64,000 bases of DNA from UBA7239 sp964509075. GTDB lineage: Bacteria > Pseudomonadota > Gammaproteobacteria > Pseudomonadales > UBA7239. Positions 62,261 through 64,000 of the stretch are shown piece by piece. A program made the translations under genes and the position numbers. Location: NCBI GenBank assembly GCA_964509075.1, contig CAZDWC010000011.1, positions 15,374 to 79,373 of the forward strand, written 5' to 3'. A model generated the notes under the pieces. That model searched no databases, had not been told where the DNA came from, and saw only the letters and a program-made list of their open reading frames with translations. Numbering within the stretch: the first letter of the stretch is position 1; each line of letters begins with the position of its first letter.

Positions 62261-62658
62261 CACAGTTGCTCCACATGTTCCGATATGGAAGAGCCTTTGA
62301 AACCAGCTGCGCCCTCCAGCGGCAAAACCGGATTGGCGTTCGTCGGAAAAGCATCATAAAAATCCGGAATGCCGTCACGATCCGAATCACGATCAAAAGG
62401 GAATGTTTCCTTGTCCAGCTCTTGAAGGTAACTCAAACCATCACCGTCTTCATCTTCTGTGCCGCAAACTCCCAGCGCATGATTCCTGTTTGCCTGGCAA
62501 TTGTCCATTGAGATCAATCGCTTGCCCGCAAAATAAACATGATTGCGATAATTTTTCTTCACATAACCGCCGCCACTGTCCACGCGATGATAGCTCAATA
62601 ACAGCACGCCGCCATCAATGGCAATATTGTTTAGGTCATTTTTTCCCGAAAATTTCAT
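62260..62658 (-). pseudogene. 3' fragment of the TSP3-repeat gene carried by the duplication
   Basis: A 132-residue open frame with thrombospondin type-3-like calcium motifs (DEDGDGLSYL, DRDSDRDGIPDFYDAFP) and the end GSSISEHVEQL. The last 41 bases repeat the bases 63959-64000 upstream of the second toxin, so this is a copy of the end of the gene running off the window. Its 5' end overlaps the immunity-like gene at 62636-62658 and has no obvious start signal. It may be expressed as a short protein or be a relic. Confidence 0.65.
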
Positions 62659-63046
62659 CCAGAAAATCCGATGACTTTTTCTTAGCGAAGGTTTGAAGCT
62701 GCAAAACTCGCTGCTGACTCCTGAATAGGTCTTCCACCTTATCCCAGCGGTCTTGAAGCAAATCCGCCATAATTACAGAGGAAGGAGGCTCACCAAGCTG
62801 TTGTTGCGTGATTGTGCTGTCCACAAATTCAAGAACATATTCAAGTTTGTACCATTCGTCCACGTCACCGCCGACATCCACGAAAACCTGACTTCGATCA
62901 CGATAAAATCGAAGCGAAATTGGCACTCCCTTCATCACCAGAGTGGCGTTACCAAATTCCTGCGACTTATAAATGCCAGCACTTGGCACTAGGCCTTTGC
63001 TGGCGACGAATGAGAAGGCTGGGGCAATATCAGATAGATTAATCAT
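62636..63046 (-). CDS. candidate immunity protein for Rhs toxin B
   Basis: A 136-residue soluble protein, MINLSDIAPAFSFVASKGLVPS at the start, with two beta-rich blocks (VMKGVPISLRFYRDRSQVFVDVGG) and a basic C-terminus (KKKSSDFLDEIF). It begins 7 bp after the toxin B stop. The frame is open to 63121 but that would run into the toxin. It differs completely from the partner of toxin A, as expected for specific immunity. The family is not recognised. Confidence 0.6.
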   Translation of the reverse strand: MINLSDIAPAFSFVASKGLVPSAGIYKSQEFGNATLVMKGVPISLRFYRDRSQVFVDVGGDVDEWYKLEYVLEFVDSTITQQQLGEPPSSVIMADLLQDRWDKVEDLFRSQQRVLQLQTFAKKKSSDFLDEIFGKK

Positions 63047-63053
63047 GACACCA

Positions 63054-63959
63054 CTACTTGATAAGTCTAGTGTTGTCAGCGCTTGGCTTATAGCCTTTGC
63101 TTGCCATGTACTCCAATTCACGCGCGAAATAGCTTTCAGGTCGAACCTTATCTAGTGGAGTAGCGAGAATAATTTCATCACCTCGTGAAATTGCACGATC
63201 AAGAAATTTCTGATTCGCTGCCCAGCGTTCGGTTTCAGACATTTTGTTCCATGCCGCCTCTGGAACATTGAAGCGCCGTGCCCGTAAGTTTTCTCCAAGT
63301 TCCTTGTATTCAGGGTAGTGACCAAGCACAGTTTTACCTTCGCCCACCCCCCTTGCCGCATCCGCCAGCTTGTCCGCACCACGCGCAGCTTTAATAGCCG
63401 CACCTGCACCACCCGGCACAATCGGCGTTATCGCAGCAGCCGTATCAATGGCCACTCCAACGGCATCAACGGCTGCGCCTCCATAATTACCTGCCGCAGC
63501 GTTTGCAGTGAAACTGGCAACACCCATCGCAACATTGGCAACATCCCACACCGTTTCAGGCGTTCCGCCATCCGGATCCACAAACTTGTAAGGATTGTTG
63601 TTGGCATAGGCATAACGATTGAACGACGCGGGATTATTTTCATCGAAACGCACTGGATCGTCCGAGGTAAAAATACCCAGTGCTGGATCGTAAGTTCGCG
63701 CGCCGGCGTCAACCAAGCCATTCTGATCTTCGGCGTGGCCTGTATAGCCGATGCGATTATCCTGGTCTTTGTTGCTGGCTTTGCCATAAGGCGCGTAGGT
63801 TTTGCGCCAAATGACAGTGCCGGCCTGATTCATCGCCACAACCGGCGAATCAGTGGCATCAAGCCCGTAATAGGTGGCGGTGGTGTATGGCGCAGCCTCC
63901 GTTGCCAGACTGCTCAACACCAGAAAACATCCCAACAAAATCCCAGTAAATTTATTCAT
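63054..63959 (-). CDS. Rhs-core orphan toxin B with signal peptide
   Basis: A 301-residue protein built like toxin A. The signal peptide (about 1-23) and the Rhs core up to FVDPDG are nearly the same as in toxin A; most differences are in VENAN versus AEDQN and a few single residues. From about 133 it diverges: an Ala/Gly-rich helical stretch, GHYPEYKELGENLRARRF, WAANQKFLDRAIS and TPLDKVRPESYFARELEYM. The toxin class is not recognised. The ATG at 63959 forms TGATG with the upstream stop. Confidence 0.8.
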   Translation of the reverse strand: MNKFTGILLGCFLVLSSLATEAAPYTTATYYGLDATDSPVVAMNQAGTVIWRKTYAPYGKASNKDQDNRIGYTGHAEDQNGLVDAGARTYDPALGIFTSDDPVRFDENNPASFNRYAYANNNPYKFVDPDGGTPETVWDVANVAMGVASFTANAAAGNYGGAAVDAVGVAIDTAAAITPIVPGGAGAAIKAARGADKLADAARGVGEGKTVLGHYPEYKELGENLRARRFNVPEAAWNKMSETERWAANQKFLDRAISRGDEIILATPLDKVRPESYFARELEYMASKGYKPSADNTRLIK

Positions 63960-64000
63960 CACAGTTGCTCCACATGTTCCGATATGGAAGAGCCTTTGAA
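63959..64000 (-). CDS. 3' end of the TSP3-repeat gene upstream of toxin B (cut by window edge)
   Basis: The last 13 codons and stop of a gene that runs off the window. They read GSSISEHVEQL and a few residues before, identical to the fragment at 62260-62300. It overlaps the toxin B start by TGATG, so the two are co-translated. By analogy with the fragment, the full gene should carry calcium-type TSP3 repeats. Confidence 0.6.
   Translation of the reverse strand, partial: FKGSSISEHVEQL

Overview
The window is chromosomal DNA of a free-living, aerobic gammaproteobacterium. Supporting blocks are rpsP-rimM-trmD-rplS, ntrBC/glnA with sigma-54 promoters, algQ(rsd)/dsbB, nagZ-hpt-mtnP, prlC-yheV, diaA-dolP and an aa3-type cytochrome oxidase cluster. 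The gene neighbourhoods resemble the Pseudomonas/Cellvibrio/Spongiibacter side of the class. Several CoA ligases, a thiolase, an F420-type LLM oxidoreductase, a DDN-type nitroreductase, malonyl-CoA decarboxylase and a carotenoid oxygenase fit an organism that degrades lipids, terpenoids or steroids; this lifestyle is inferred. No phage or CRISPR array was seen.

Layout. 0-2.8 kb: lipid-type genes on the minus strand (thiolase cut by the window edge, LLM oxidoreductase, PhyH-like dioxygenase, phosphopantetheinyl transferase). 2.9-8.4 kb, plus strand: diaA-dolP, a CoA ligase, rhodanese-like protein-grxC-secB, and a soluble chemoreceptor. 8.4-13.8 kb: ntrC, ntrB, a DUF4124 protein and glnA, with NtrC-like dyads and sigma-54 promoters in front of both ntrB and glnA. 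13.8-21.6 kb: rsmE, algQ, dsbB, a FliL-like protein, a FadD3-like ligase, flavin reductase, MBL hydrolase, DDN-family protein, SGNH hydrolase and a DUF4136 lipoprotein. 21.7-24.8 kb: a corrinoid methyltransferase operon. 25.1-38.8 kb: tRNA-Phe, yggX, mutY, asmA, dsbC, xerD, the rpsP operon, an acetyl-CoA hydrolase-type protein, mtnP, hpt, nagZ and oxidase assembly genes. 38.9-43.6 kb: the cytochrome oxidase genes. 44-52.6 kb: a hypothetical gene, yheV-prlC, gamma carbonic anhydrase, carotenoid oxygenase, hisBHA (no hisF) and malonyl-CoA decarboxylase. 52.6-59.7 kb: a sulfide module, with SQR divergent from a DUF2892-HlyD-RND-ArsR-TauE operon. 59.7-60.7 kb: an LpxL-type acyltransferase. 60.9-64 kb: a tandem array of short secreted Rhs-core toxins, each followed by its own candidate immunity gene.

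The strongest candidates for undescribed biology are two. (1) A three-gene corrinoid system couples a homologue of archaeal monomethylamine methyltransferase (MtmB) to a corrinoid protein and a methyl-THF:corrinoid methyltransferase. The MtmB homologue has an ordinary CAG (Gln203) codon at or next to the place where the archaeal enzyme has pyrrolysine 202, and two tandem TTACTCGCGRGTAA palindromes lie upstream. It would feed a methyl group of unknown origin into folate C1 metabolism. (2) A duplicated signal-peptide-Rhs-core-toxin/immunity cassette has near-identical 5' parts, unrelated 3' parts, and carries along a fragment of the upstream TSP3-repeat gene.

All functions are assigned by reading sequence motifs and recalled family features. 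No database search was run.
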